Part shown: piece by piece, positions 1 through 8,859 of the stretch
Layout of the letters: every line of letters begins with the position of its first letter
Numbering within the stretch: the stretch's first letter is position 1
NCBI GenBank assembly: GCA_035949375.1
Contig: DASZIG010000089.1
Span: 5,145-69,144 of the forward strand
Reading direction: 5' to 3'
DNA: 64,000 bases
Source: Gp13-AA77 sp035949375
GTDB taxonomy: Bacteria > Acidobacteriota > Terriglobia > UBA7540
Notes under the pieces: model-generated
The model's database searches: none
Seen by the model: only the letters and a program-made list of their open reading frames with translations
What the model was told of the DNA's origin: nothing
Translations under genes and position numbers: made by a program

Positions 1-1136
1 ACCTCATCGTGAAGAGCGGGGACCTGGCCATCGCGACGCACGGCCGCGCCTTCTGGATTCTCGACGATCTCACGCCGTTGCGCGAGTTCACGCCGGAGAT
101 CGCCTCCGAGACGGCGCATCTCTTCAAGCCGCGCGCGGCCTATCGCCCGGGCACGGGCGGAGGCTTCGAGCCGCGGGGCGCCGTGGGACAGAATCCGCCG
201 CAAGGAGCGGTGATCTATTACGAGTTGAAGAATCCGCCGCCCGGCGAATCCAAACCGGACTCGGGTGCAGCGGGCGCGGCGAACGAGCAGCGCGCGGCGC
301 GTTCGTCCGATCGCGATCAGGCGGCGAAGCCCACGGAAAAATCAGCCGTGAAGATCGAGATCGATGACAGCTCGGGACGCGTGATCCGCCAGTATCCTCC
401 GAAGAGCGCCGCGGACGACGAAGGCCCGAGCGAGGGTTCGGAGTTCCGTCGCCGCCAGAGCAACGTGCCCGCGGAGAAGGGATTGAATCGCTTTACCTGG
501 GACCTGCGCTACGAGGCGGCCAGCCGGGTTCCGGCGACCGCCCACTGGGGCGGAGGCGGAGGAGGACCACAGGTGCTGCCGGGGACTTACGAGGTGAAGC
601 TCACGGCAGAAGGCCACACCTACACGGCGGCGCTCGAGGTCCGGCTCGATCCACGTCTCAAAGTCCCGGCGGCAGATCTCGAGAAGCAGCTTGCCCTCGC
701 GCTCAAGATTCGCGACCGCGTGACCGCGGATCACGACGCCGTCAACCAGATCCGCAGTGTGCGCGCGGAGCTCACCGCCCTCGAGAAGCGCCTCGCGGGC
801 GACGCCACGGCCAAGCCCGTGGTGGAGGCCGCCAAGGCGCTCGACAAGAAGATGACGGCGGTCGAGGAGAAGCTGATGCAGACCAAGTCGAAAGCCTCGG
901 AGGATCCGCTGAACTATCCCGTAAAGCTTGACGATCGGTTCGGAGCGCTCGGAAGCGCGGTCGAGAGCGCGGACGCCGCGCCCACCGAGCAGGACGAAGC
1001 CGTCTTCGCCATGCTGAACGGCGATCTCGACAAGGTGCTCGAGGAGTGGAGCGAAGTGCGCAGCCGGGATCTCGCGGCGCTGAACGCGCAGGCGGCCAAG
1101 GCGGGAATTCCACTGATCGGAGTGAAGGAAGAGTAG
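1..1136 (+). CDS. BNR/VPS10 (sortilin)-like secreted protein, 3' part
   Basis: The reading frame is open from the left edge (codons in phase with base 3), so only the C-terminal end is present. It begins with residues GDLAIATHGRAFWILDD, the end of a beta-propeller blade typical of the large BNR/sortilin-like exported proteins common in Acidobacteriota. A Gly/Pro-rich linker follows. Then comes an FTWDLRYEAA segment, a beta-sandwich-like stretch (LPGTYEVKLTAEG) and a C-terminal helical, charged region of about 150 residues. These proteins are usually annotated as glycosyl hydrolase or exo-sialidase-like, but an enzymatic role is unproven. It is the last gene before a convergent efflux operon. 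Family assignment is fairly sure; function is not. Confidence 0.75.
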   Translation, partial: LIVKSGDLAIATHGRAFWILDDLTPLREFTPEIASETAHLFKPRAAYRPGTGGGFEPRGAVGQNPPQGAVIYYELKNPPPGESKPDSGAAGAANEQRAARSSDRDQAAKPTEKSAVKIEIDDSSGRVIRQYPPKSAADDEGPSEGSEFRRRQSNVPAEKGLNRFTWDLRYEAASRVPATAHWGGGGGGPQVLPGTYEVKLTAEGHTYTAALEVRLDPRLKVPAADLEKQLALALKIRDRVTADHDAVNQIRSVRAELTALEKRLAGDATAKPVVEAAKALDKKMTAVEEKLMQTKSKASEDPLNYPVKLDDRFGALGSAVESADAAPTEQDEAVFAMLNGDLDKVLEEWSEVRSRDLAALNAQAAKAGIPLIGVKEE

Positions 1137-1185
1137 GCTAGTTGATAGCCTACAATGCGGGCGCGTCTGCCGAATTCACATGTAG

Positions 1186-1246
1186 GGGGATGGCCTGCCG
1201 TCCCCAGCCGCGTTTAGCGGTCACATCTGTAGGGCAAGCCCTACCC
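1186..1246. repeat. Paired TGTAGGG-type repeat with palindrome between convergent genes
   Basis: Two related copies, one beginning TGTAGGGGGATGG and one beginning TGTAGGGCAAGCC, lie side by side. The second contains the perfect palindrome GTAGGGCAAGCCCTAC. They fill the gap between two converging genes and could act as a bidirectional terminator, although no T-tract follows. Confidence 0.45.
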
Positions 1247-2494
1247 CTACTCGTAGCGCAGCGCGACGATGGGATCGAGACGCGAGGCCTTCAGGGCGGG
1301 CCAGAGACCGAAGAACAGGCCGATCGAGACCGCCACCGCGAAGCCCGAAACCACGGACCACATGGGCACCGAAGAGGGCAGAACATTCAACGCCCGGATC
1401 AGGCCGCTCAGCCCGAAGCCGAGCAGGATACCCAGCACGCCGCCCGAGCCCGTCAGGGTCATGGCCTCGAGCAGGAACTGCCAGGTGATGTCGCTGCGCC
1501 GCGCGCCGATGGCCTTGCGCACCCCGATCTCGCGCGTGCGCTCCGTGACCGACACCAGCATGATGTTCATCACGCCGATGCCGCCCACCAGCAATCCGAT
1601 GGAGGAAATCACCACCGTGACCAGGACCACGGTGCCGATGAGCTGGTTGAACTGCTCGACGATGGAGTCTGCCGACGAGATGCCGAAGTTGTCGCCCTCC
1701 GACGGCTTCACGTGGCGGCGGCGGCGCAGCACGCCTTCCGCCTCGTCCTTCGCCTGGTCAAGCTTGCCGTCGAACGCCGTGGCGATGACGAAGTTCTCCT
1801 TCTGCGAAGGGTACATCTTCTTGAAGGTGAGATAGGGAATCTTCACCGTCATGTCGGTGTTGTCGTTTCCCGGGAAAGCCGTGCGTGGCGCGGTGGTGCC
1901 GATCACTTCAAAGGTCTCGCTGCCGATCACAATCGTCTTGCCCACCGGGTCCTCGTTGGGAAAGAAGCGCTTCACCACGTCGTTGCCGATCACCGCCACG
2001 TTCGAGCGGTGCAGGTTGTCAATGTCAGTGAAAAACCGCCCGTCCGCCAGGCTGTCATTGACGGCGCGGAAGTCTTCCGGGGTGACGCCGTTGAACTGGT
2101 AGCTCAGGATCTGCATGCCCTTGTACTTCACCGGCGGCGGATCGCCCCACCAGATGAAGGTTTCCACCGCCACCGTCTTGACGTCGGGACACTCATCCCG
2201 CACCGCCATGGCGTCCTCAAAGGTCAGGGGCTTGCGCAGGCGCTCTTCGCGCGAAAGGCGGCCCACGTGGATGCCGGGATCAAACTTGAAGACGAAAAGG
2301 TTGGAAGTGCCGAAATCCTTGGCGGCGGCCGCCACCTGGCCTTCGAGCCCGGCAAAGACCGAGGCCACTGCGATCACGGTAGTGGTCCCGATGAGGACGC
2401 CGAGGATGGTGAGGAAGGAGCGGAACTTGTGGGTGCGCAGCGTATCGAGCGCCAGCAGCAGATTCTCCCGAACGTTTTTGCGGTGAGCCCTCAT
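1247..2494 (-). CDS. MacB-type ABC transporter permease (second permease of the set)
   Basis: A 415-residue integral membrane subunit of a tripartite ABC efflux or lipoprotein-type transporter. The N-terminal membrane segment follows LRTHKFRSFLTILGVLIG, the standard MacB/FtsX start. A periplasmic MacB_PCD-like domain spans roughly residues 45-260, and three more membrane segments lie near 290-405 with the conserved VTERTREIGVRKAIGA signature. It is the last gene of the minus-strand set and is separated from the preceding permease by an octamer repeat array. Two similar but non-identical permeases in tandem suggest a heterodimer served by one ATPase. The substrate is unknown. Confidence 0.88.
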   Translation of the reverse strand: MRAHRKNVRENLLLALDTLRTHKFRSFLTILGVLIGTTTVIAVASVFAGLEGQVAAAAKDFGTSNLFVFKFDPGIHVGRLSREERLRKPLTFEDAMAVRDECPDVKTVAVETFIWWGDPPPVKYKGMQILSYQFNGVTPEDFRAVNDSLADGRFFTDIDNLHRSNVAVIGNDVVKRFFPNEDPVGKTIVIGSETFEVIGTTAPRTAFPGNDNTDMTVKIPYLTFKKMYPSQKENFVIATAFDGKLDQAKDEAEGVLRRRRHVKPSEGDNFGISSADSIVEQFNQLIGTVVLVTVVISSIGLLVGGIGVMNIMLVSVTERTREIGVRKAIGARRSDITWQFLLEAMTLTGSGGVLGILLGFGLSGLIRALNVLPSSVPMWSVVSGFAVAVSIGLFFGLWPALKASRLDPIVALRYE

Positions 2495-2498
2495 ATTA

Positions 2499-2599
2499 TT
2501 GATTCATTGACTCATTGACTCAATGAACTGATGCCTTCCTGCCGTAAGCCTTCTTCGGATCGACTTATTGATTCAATGAATCAATGATTCAATGAATCA
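2499..2599. repeat. Octamer array with inverted arms (ABC permease gap)
   Basis: Arm 1 (2499-2530) reads TTGATTCA TTGACTCA TTGACTCA ATGAACTG. Arm 2 (2568-2599) reads TTGATTCA ATGAATCA ATGATTCA ATGAATCA. The arms are largely complementary, with a 37-base loop, so the transcript between the two permease genes can fold into a long AU-rich stem. The same octamers recur in two gaps of the phage cluster. Confidence 0.8.
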
Positions 2600-2605
2600 T
2601 TTCTC

Positions 2606-3910
2606 CTACGCTTCCGTCCTCAGCGCCTCGATCGGGTCGAGGCGGGCTGCTTTGCTCGCGGGATAGATTCCGAAGAACAGGCCGACGGCCGTCGAGAGAC
2701 ATACTCCCGTCAGTACGGCGCTCGTCGGCACCGACGCGGTGAAGACCATGTCCACGAGCTTGGCGATGATCACCGCGAGCACCACGCCCGTAAGGCCTCC
2801 CACGCCCGCCATCACGCCCGATTCGATCACGAACTGCAGCAGGATGTCGCGCCGCCGCGCGCCGAGCGACTTCCGGATGCCGATCTCGTGCGTGCGCTCC
2901 GTGACGCTCGCGAGCATGATGTTCATAATCACGATGCCGCCTACCACCATAAAAACCGCCACCACCGAAATGGTGATGGCAAAAATGGAGCCCGTCAGTT
3001 GCTGCCAGAGACCCATGATGGTGGATGACGCATTGATGCCGAAATCGTCGGACTCTTTGTAGGGGACGTGGTGCCGCGCGCGCATCAGGGCGCGGGTTTC
3101 GTCTTCGAGCTCCATCATTTGATCCGCGTTCTGCGCCTGCACCTGTACATTGATGCCGGGCCGGGAGGCGTAGAGCTTCTGATAGGTGGTCAGAGGCATC
3201 TGGACAAAGTCGTCCTGACTCTGCCCGAGGGTCTTGCCCAGGGTCTTGGCGATACCCACCACACGAAAGGGCTGGCCTCCGATGGTGATGACCTTGTCCA
3301 GGGGATCGGTGGTCGGAAAGAACTCGCTCACAAGGTCCTGGCCGATAAAGCAAACGAAGGCGCTGTGCTCATACTCCGACTCGGTGAAAAAGCGGCCGCT
3401 CTCCACCTGCTCCTGCTCCATGCCCATCATGCTCGTCGTCTCGCCGGTGATGCCCACTTCGTACAGGGCATGGTCCCGGTAACGGATCACCGGAGCGGAA
3501 TTGCGGCCGTGCCAGGCCTGGGCGCCGACGGCCTTGTAGCCCTGCAGATTATCCTTGAGGAACTGGTAGTCCTCCATCCGGATCAGCTTGTTGCGCCGCT
3601 GTTCCTTGAGCCACTCTTCGTCGCTGGTGTTGGCCCAGCTGAACTGGTCGAGGATAAAGACGTTGGCGCCCAGGTTGGCGATGTGGTCGGCAATATAAAG
3701 GTTCATGCCGTTGATCACCGACATCACCACGATCAGGGTGGTGGTGGCGATCACGACGCCGAGCAGGGTGAGAAAGGACCGGAGCTTATGGGCGCGCAGG
3801 GCTTCGAGGGCTATCCAGAAAGCCTCGCGGGCGCTCACCCTGAATCCGGCGTGGCGCTCGCGCGTCTTGCTGCGGCTTAGAAGGGGTTGCGCGTTGGTGA
3901 TTGCAGCCAC
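2606..3910 (-). CDS. MacB-type ABC transporter permease (first permease of the set)
   Basis: A 434-residue paralogue of the downstream permease. It has a short cytoplasmic N-terminus, a membrane segment after LRAHKLRSFLTLLGVVIA, a periplasmic core domain to about residue 290, then three membrane helices with the signature VTERTHEIGIRKSLGARR. It lies 21 bases downstream of the ATPase gene, so the two are almost certainly co-transcribed. In MacAB-like systems this subunit transmits ATPase movement to the periplasmic adaptor rather than translocating substrate itself; whether that holds here is inference. Confidence 0.88.
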   Translation of the reverse strand: MAAITNAQPLLSRSKTRERHAGFRVSAREAFWIALEALRAHKLRSFLTLLGVVIATTTLIVVMSVINGMNLYIADHIANLGANVFILDQFSWANTSDEEWLKEQRRNKLIRMEDYQFLKDNLQGYKAVGAQAWHGRNSAPVIRYRDHALYEVGITGETTSMMGMEQEQVESGRFFTESEYEHSAFVCFIGQDLVSEFFPTTDPLDKVITIGGQPFRVVGIAKTLGKTLGQSQDDFVQMPLTTYQKLYASRPGINVQVQAQNADQMMELEDETRALMRARHHVPYKESDDFGINASSTIMGLWQQLTGSIFAITISVVAVFMVVGGIVIMNIMLASVTERTHEIGIRKSLGARRRDILLQFVIESGVMAGVGGLTGVVLAVIIAKLVDMVFTASVPTSAVLTGVCLSTAVGLFFGIYPASKAARLDPIEALRTEA

Positions 3911-3931
3911 GCTTTTCTCGATCCCGGGGTC

Positions 3932-4675
3932 TTACCTCGACGGCGCGTCGCGCTCCACCTTGCCGTCGCGGACACTTATGATGCGTTGCGCCCGCGCCGC
4001 GATGTCATGTTCGTGGGTGACCAGCACGATCGTATTGCCGGCGGCCTGCAGGCGGTCGAAAAGGTTCATGATCTCCACGCCGGTGGCGGTGTCGAGATTC
4101 CCGGTGGGTTCGTCAGCCAGCAGAAGCGAGGGATTGTTGACCAGGGCGCGAGCCACGGCCACCCTTTGCCGCTGCCCGCCGGAAAGCTCGTTCGGCTTGT
4201 GATCCATGCGGTCGCCCAGATCCACGCGGCGCAGCGCCTCCTGGGCGCGCTCCAGGCGCTCGGCGGCGGGGGTGCCGTTGTAGATTAAAGGCAACTCCAC
4301 GTTGTGCAGGGCGGAAGCGCGGGACAGCAGGTTAAACGTCTGAAAAACAAAGCCGATTTCCTTGTTGCGGATGTAGGCCAGTTCATCGTCCGTCAGCTCG
4401 CTGACCAGCCTCGTGTTCAGCCAGTATCGCCCGCGCGTCGGCGTGTCCAGGCACCCGATCAGGTTCATTAACGTGGACTTGCCGGACCCGGACGGGCCCA
4501 TGATGGCTACGTATTCGCCGCGAGGGATATCGAAAGAGACGCCGGAGAGGGCATTGACCTGGATCGCGCCTCCCATATCGTAGGTTTTCCACAGGTCTTC
4601 AACCCGAATGAGGATTCCGTCGGGCGGCGCCTGGTATTCCTGAACCACCGGCGAGACGAGCGTTTGTGATCCCAT
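3932..4675 (-). CDS. ABC transporter ATP-binding protein (MacB/LolD type)
   Basis: A 247-residue cytoplasmic ATPase that powers the two downstream permeases. All motifs are intact: Walker A GPSGSGKST at residues 60-68, signature LSGGQ at 164-168, Walker B LLLADE at 184-189 and the switch histidine H221 in VLVTHEHD. Sequence and length fit the MacB/LolD/FtsE group, which pairs with FtsX-fold permeases. The start is followed by a family-typical N-terminus. A roughly 400-base intergenic region separates it from the adaptor gene upstream, so it probably has its own promoter. Confidence 0.93.
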   Translation of the reverse strand: MGSQTLVSPVVQEYQAPPDGILIRVEDLWKTYDMGGAIQVNALSGVSFDIPRGEYVAIMGPSGSGKSTLMNLIGCLDTPTRGRYWLNTRLVSELTDDELAYIRNKEIGFVFQTFNLLSRASALHNVELPLIYNGTPAAERLERAQEALRRVDLGDRMDHKPNELSGGQRQRVAVARALVNNPSLLLADEPTGNLDTATGVEIMNLFDRLQAAGNTIVLVTHEHDIAARAQRIISVRDGKVERDAPSR

Positions 4676-4807
4676 GAGCTAATCCTTCACCGAACAAGGC
4701 GACTGAGAATCGACCGGCCGCGAACAGGACGCCAAAAGCAAACCTCGTAGAACCCATCAAACGGCCACGAAATCAGCTTCTTTTCGCGTGTTTTGCGTCA
4801 TTTCCGT

Positions 4808-4822
4808 CCAAAAACCATGCCT
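4808..4822 (-). promoter_or_regulatory. Possible sigma-54-type promoter upstream of the ABC ATPase
   Basis: Read on the minus strand the site is AGGCATGGTTTTTGG. GG at the -24 position and the 10-base spacing to the -12 element match the sigma-54 consensus, but the -12 GC is GG. It lies about 130 bases before the ATPase start and directly downstream, in transcription order, of three phased repeats that could be activator sites. The imperfect -12 element keeps confidence low. Confidence 0.35.
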
Positions 4823-4847
4823 TCGCAAGGGGTTAAGTCTTTTTCTA

Positions 4848-4980
4848 TCAGCAACCTCTTGGCTTTGCGCACGTAACCACTTTATTTTTCAGCAACCTAG
4901 CGGCTTTCACGAAATATTGAAAACAGAAGCGCTTTGTTTTCAATGACCTATCGGCTTCGTTCGTAACGTTTTTGTTTTTT
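4848..4980 (-). repeat. Three phased TCAGCAACCT-N3-GGCTT repeats, possible activator sites
   Basis: Units begin at 4848 (TCAGCAACCTCTTGGCTTT), 4889 (TCAGCAACCTAGCGGCTTT) and 4940 (TCAATGACCTATCGGCTTC), 41 and 51 bases apart, close to four and five helical turns. The first and third are followed by GTAAC and T-rich tails. The tract is AT-rich against a GC-rich background. The rest of the 4676-5078 gap holds no credible gene. Confidence 0.6.
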
Positions 4981-5078
4981 CGCGGAAAATCGACCCCGCT
5001 AGTGCGCTTTCAGCCCTCCAAAATCCCCCGAGGCACGGACCCACTTTCCGCAAATCGGCGTATCGTCTCACTGCTCCT

Positions 5079-6650
5079 TTATGAAGACGAGGGTGGCGCG
5101 GCTTGTACCGGCGCGGTGTTATCGACGCGCACCTTGGTGTCGTTTTTGAGCGTTCTCAACACCTGGTAGCTTCCGGTCACGATTTCGTCTCCCGGTTGCA
5201 GGCCCTTGCTCACTTCGACGCTGGTCTCAGCCATGATCCCGGTTTCCACGGGCACAAACACAGCCTTACCGGCGCGCAGCACGAAGGCGCCCTGCACCTC
5301 TTCCTTAAGACGGTTCTGCTCCTGAGGCGAAAGCTGAGAAACCGGACGGCTTGCCGCGAGCGCCTTGCCCTTGCTATCCGTCTGGCTCGCCTCCAGCTCG
5401 CGACGGGTGCGGATGGTGAGCGCCTGGATGGGGATCGCGACTGCGTTCTGGCGCGTGGCGGTGGTAATTTTGGCCGTGCACGAGAGGCCGGGCCGGAGGT
5501 TCGAGGGAGGATTATCCACCGTGACCACGACCTTAAAGTCTTTGGCTTCTTGATTCGAGGTGCCGCTGGTCGAGCTGGTGGTGGTGGTCTGTCCGGTGGT
5601 GCTGCTCACGGCGCTCTGCCCGATCTCGGTCACTTTACCGGTGAAGGTCTTGTTGGGAATGGCGTCGATCGAGACCTGGGCCGACTGGCCCATCCTTACG
5701 TTCACGATATCGGTTTCATCCACCAGCACTTCGGCCGTGATAATCGACATGTCGGCCACTTGGAACAGCGCGGCGCCCGCGGCATTCTGAATACCCGTAA
5801 CTACGTTTTCCCCGACCGTTACCGGGAGCGAGGTCACGATGCCGTCGATCGGCGAGTTATAGACCGTCTGGGCAAGCTGGTTCTGAAGCCCCGTCAATTG
5901 CGCCCTGTTCTGGGCGAGGCGCGCAGCCGCCATGTCGTGATTGAACTGGGCCTGCTGCAATTGAGCCTTGGCCTGCTCGACCGAGGCCTCGGCCGACCCT
6001 ACGTTGGCCTTGGCCACCTGAAAATCGCTGAGCCGGGAATCGAAGTCCTGGCGGGAGAGCAGGTTATCCTTGAAAAGCTCCTGGCCGCGATCGAAAGCAT
6101 CACTCGACTGCTTGAATTTGGCCTGAGCCTGTTGCAGATTCGCTTGCTGAAGGTTCAGGGTCGCCTTGGCGGAGTCGACGCTCGCTTGCGACGCCTGCAA
6201 GTCAGCCTGCTCGGTCTTAATGGCTGCCTGCTGCCCATCGACGCTGGCGGTCTGCTGGACGTCTTCCGTGCGCATCAGCAGTTGGCCCTTCTTGACCGTG
6301 TCGCCTTCCTTCACCGTGATCTCAACAATCCTGCCGAAGCTGTTGGAGGTCACGTTCACGAGATTGGCGTCCGGGGGCTTGATCTGGCCCGAGGCGGTGA
6401 CAACCGAGGCCAGATCCTGCCGGCCCACCTTTCCGGTCTGAACCACCACCACACCGCGCTTGCTATAACTGATCCCGGCCACCACGAGCACCACGAGGAG
6501 GACGAGGCAGACGATCGCGAGGATTGCTTTGTTGCGGGGCTTCATACCCTTTTTTCCCCTTGGAGGCGGAGCCGCTCCCATCAACGAGCGCTCCGAAAGA
6601 TCAATGCGTCCCACCGTCTGAGTCTCTTCCAACACCGTAGAGTTTGCCAT
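5079..6650 (-). CDS. Efflux periplasmic adaptor subunit (MacA/HlyD type)
   Basis: A membrane-fusion protein of about 523 residues. The chosen ATG has a good ribosome site (AGGGAG, 8 bases upstream), whereas an in-frame ATG 21 codons earlier has none. A positively charged cytoplasmic leader is followed by a single membrane anchor (about residues 43-65), a biotinyl-lipoyl half-motif, a long alpha-helical hairpin rich in Gln/Ala (about 125-260), the second lipoyl half (NSPIDGIVTSLPV), a beta-barrel domain and a C-terminal membrane-proximal domain. A Thr/Ser-rich loop (TTGQTTTTSSTSGTS) interrupts the beta-barrel region. It would bridge the MacB-like permeases to an outer-membrane channel, which is not encoded here. 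Confidence 0.88.
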   Translation of the reverse strand: MANSTVLEETQTVGRIDLSERSLMGAAPPPRGKKGMKPRNKAILAIVCLVLLVVLVVAGISYSKRGVVVVQTGKVGRQDLASVVTASGQIKPPDANLVNVTSNSFGRIVEITVKEGDTVKKGQLLMRTEDVQQTASVDGQQAAIKTEQADLQASQASVDSAKATLNLQQANLQQAQAKFKQSSDAFDRGQELFKDNLLSRQDFDSRLSDFQVAKANVGSAEASVEQAKAQLQQAQFNHDMAAARLAQNRAQLTGLQNQLAQTVYNSPIDGIVTSLPVTVGENVVTGIQNAAGAALFQVADMSIITAEVLVDETDIVNVRMGQSAQVSIDAIPNKTFTGKVTEIGQSAVSSTTGQTTTTSSTSGTSNQEAKDFKVVVTVDNPPSNLRPGLSCTAKITTATRQNAVAIPIQALTIRTRRELEASQTDSKGKALAASRPVSQLSPQEQNRLKEEVQGAFVLRAGKAVFVPVETGIMAETSVEVSKGLQPGDEIVTGSYQVLRTLKNDTKVRVDNTAPVQAAPPSSS

Positions 6651-6719
6651 GGCATCCACTCCCTGGACGGCTCGCCGCCGGCGCACGCCGGTCAGGCGTA
6701 CCCCAAGCTGCAACCCTTT

Positions 6720-6743
6720 TAGACGTCGATTGTGCGCCGTCTA
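6720..6743. promoter_or_regulatory. Inverted repeat upstream of the adaptor gene
   Basis: TAGACG and CGTCTA form a 6-base inverted repeat with a 12-base spacer, next to a minus-strand TATTAC that could be a -10 element. It may be an operator for the efflux genes. The rest of the 6651-7163 divergent gap shows no gene. Confidence 0.3.
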
Positions 6744-7109
6744 GTAATACGTTCGACACCACGGAAAAGTTCCAGGGCCGAAAAAAGTTGGATTCAGCCA
6801 GTTACCCCGCGCGGAGGATCTCCGGAACGGGTTATGATAGTGCGGGGATTCCGCGAGCGGCCTCCGGCGCCAGGCGCTGGATCCTGCAATATCGGTGACC
6901 GTAAGGGTCATTATACCGCGTTGCAGGCCCTTTAACGAAGCCAAATCCGCGTGCGGCAGTGCCACAATTTTGGATGTGGGGGGCGGGTTGGGCCGCAGGT
7001 GAGGACGCCGGCCCTGCGGTGGCTGCATTTTCGGGGTCAACCTTCAACCCCGGTCGCGCATCTGATGCAAGGTCGGGTGAGAAGGTCGCGGCAGAAGATC
7101 GGGGCTACC

Positions 7110-7138
7110 TTGACTTTTCGCGGCTTGAAAAATAACAT
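7110..7138 (+). promoter_or_regulatory. Sigma-70-type promoter for the GWxTD gene
   Basis: TTGACT and TAACAT are separated by exactly 17 bases, and the -10 ends 25 bases before the chosen ATG at 7164. It is the best promoter match in this divergent gap. Confidence 0.55.
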
Positions 7139-7163
7139 CTCAGGTAAGCGGGCTTCGGTGCGT

Positions 7164-8810
7164 ATGAAGTCGGAGCTTCCCAAATCCCGGTATCGTGATG
7201 GAGGAACGCTGCTCGCGCTCGCGGCCGCAGTGACGCTCCTTGGTTTCTGCGCAGTCACGTCCCGCGTCTTCGCCGGCCCCCAAAAGCAAACCAAAGAAGA
7301 AAAGAAGCGCCAGAAGGAGCTTGAGAAAGAGGAAATCAGCCCCTACAAGAAGTGGATTGATGAGGAAGTGCCTTACATCATCACCGATCAGGAGCGGGCG
7401 GCCTTCAAGAAGCTCAGCACGGACGATGAGCGGGAATCCTTCATTGAGAATTTCTGGGAGCGGCGCAATCCCAACCCCGGTAATCCCGAGAACGAGTTCA
7501 AAGAGGAATACTACCGTCGCATCGCTTACACCAACGAGCACTTCGCCTCCGGCATTCCGGGCTGGAAGACGGACCGCGGCCGCATCTATATCATGTACGG
7601 GCCGCCCAACGAAATCGACAATCACGACAGCGGCGGCACCTATGAGCGCCCTGCCTCTGAAGGCGGGGGCGAAACGTCCACCTTCCCGTTCGAGGACTGG
7701 ACCTACAACTACATCGACGGGGTCGGGAACAACGTCAACCTGGAGTTCGTCGACCCCACCATGAGCGGTGAGTTCCATCTCACCATGGACCCCGGAGAAA
7801 AGGACGCTCTGCTGCACGTTCCCGGCGCCGGCCTGACGATGCTCGAGTCCATGGGGATGGCCTCCAAGACCGATCGCTTCACGCGAACGGACGGAATGAC
7901 CATCGGCCAGCCGCTCGGCGGCTTACCGGAGAGCATGGAGGAGTTTACGCGGCTGGATACCTTCGCCAAGATCTTCCAGCCTCCGAAGGTCGGGTTTGAC
8001 GACCTCAAGGCTTCGGTATCGCACAAGATCAAGTCTCAGACTCTTCCGTTTCACGTGCGGACGGATTTCGTTCGCATCACGGCTGACGCCGTGCTGACGC
8101 CCATTACGATTCAGGTGGAGAACAAAGACCTGCAATTCCAGAACAAGGACGGCATCATGCACGCGTCGCTCGACGTCTACGGGCAACTCAGCACGCCGAG
8201 CGGCCGCGTGGCCACCACCTTCGAGCAGGGCGTGGCCGTCGACATGCCGGAACACGATTTTCAGAATCTCGGAGGACGCAAAGAGGTTTACCAGAGGGCC
8301 CTTCCCCTCAAGCCCGGTTTGTACAAGCTGAGCCTGGTGCTCAAAGACGAGAACAGCGGCAACATGGGCTTCCTGGACGAGGGAATCCGGGTGCCGCGTT
8401 ACGACGACGACAAGCTCTCGAGCAGCTCCCTGATCCTGGCCGATCTCATCCAGCAGGTTCCCACCACGCAGGTGGGCACCGGGATGTTCGTGATCGGCAG
8501 CACGAAAGTGCGTCCCAGCGTGCAGAAGATATTCAATCGCGAGCAGAATCTGGGGATTTACATGCAGGTCTACAACCTGACCCAGGATCCGGTCACGCAT
8601 AAGCCGTCTGCGGATATTGCCTATTCGCTCGTGAAAGACGGGAAGTCGCTCTATTCAAAATCCGAGCAGGCCCAGACGGCACAGGTGACGATCTCAAAGA
8701 CGCTCCCGCTCCGGACGCTCGCGCCGGGCGAGTACACGCTCGAAGTCAAGGTAACGGACAACGTCAGCAAGCAATCGGTAACAGAGCCGGCGGTGTTTCA
8801 GATAGAGTAA
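7164..8810 (+). CDS. GWxTD domain-containing exported protein
   Basis: A protein of 548 residues from the chosen ATG, which places a clean signal peptide (LLALAAAVTLLGFCAVTSRVFA) at the N-terminus and follows a promoter. A Lys/Glu-rich helix is followed by the GWxTD domain, recognisable by YKKWIDEEV, a stretch of charged helices, FIENFWERRNPNPG and the name-giving GWKTD at residues 133-137, then RGRIYIMYGPPNEID. The C-terminal half is beta-rich. GWxTD proteins are frequent in Acidobacteriota and Bacteroidetes-related lineages and have no established biochemical function; an exported or periplasmic location is inferred. The next gene follows within 50 bases and may be co-transcribed. Confidence 0.85.
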   Translation: MKSELPKSRYRDGGTLLALAAAVTLLGFCAVTSRVFAGPQKQTKEEKKRQKELEKEEISPYKKWIDEEVPYIITDQERAAFKKLSTDDERESFIENFWERRNPNPGNPENEFKEEYYRRIAYTNEHFASGIPGWKTDRGRIYIMYGPPNEIDNHDSGGTYERPASEGGGETSTFPFEDWTYNYIDGVGNNVNLEFVDPTMSGEFHLTMDPGEKDALLHVPGAGLTMLESMGMASKTDRFTRTDGMTIGQPLGGLPESMEEFTRLDTFAKIFQPPKVGFDDLKASVSHKIKSQTLPFHVRTDFVRITADAVLTPITIQVENKDLQFQNKDGIMHASLDVYGQLSTPSGRVATTFEQGVAVDMPEHDFQNLGGRKEVYQRALPLKPGLYKLSLVLKDENSGNMGFLDEGIRVPRYDDDKLSSSSLILADLIQQVPTTQVGTGMFVIGSTKVRPSVQKIFNREQNLGIYMQVYNLTQDPVTHKPSADIAYSLVKDGKSLYSKSEQAQTAQVTISKTLPLRTLAPGEYTLEVKVTDNVSKQSVTEPAVFQIE

Positions 8811-8859
8811 GAGGATGAACCGCGGGGGTCTTCAAGCCCCGCGACTTTGCGTTGGACCC

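Noticed and set aside
1142..2518. Long plus-strand open frame over the ABC permease
   Set aside because: It is a shadow of the permease on the other strand, which has the MacB signature.
4972..5169. 65-codon plus-strand open frame
   Set aside because: It overlaps the adaptor gene end and the AT-rich repeat tract, with no ribosome site.
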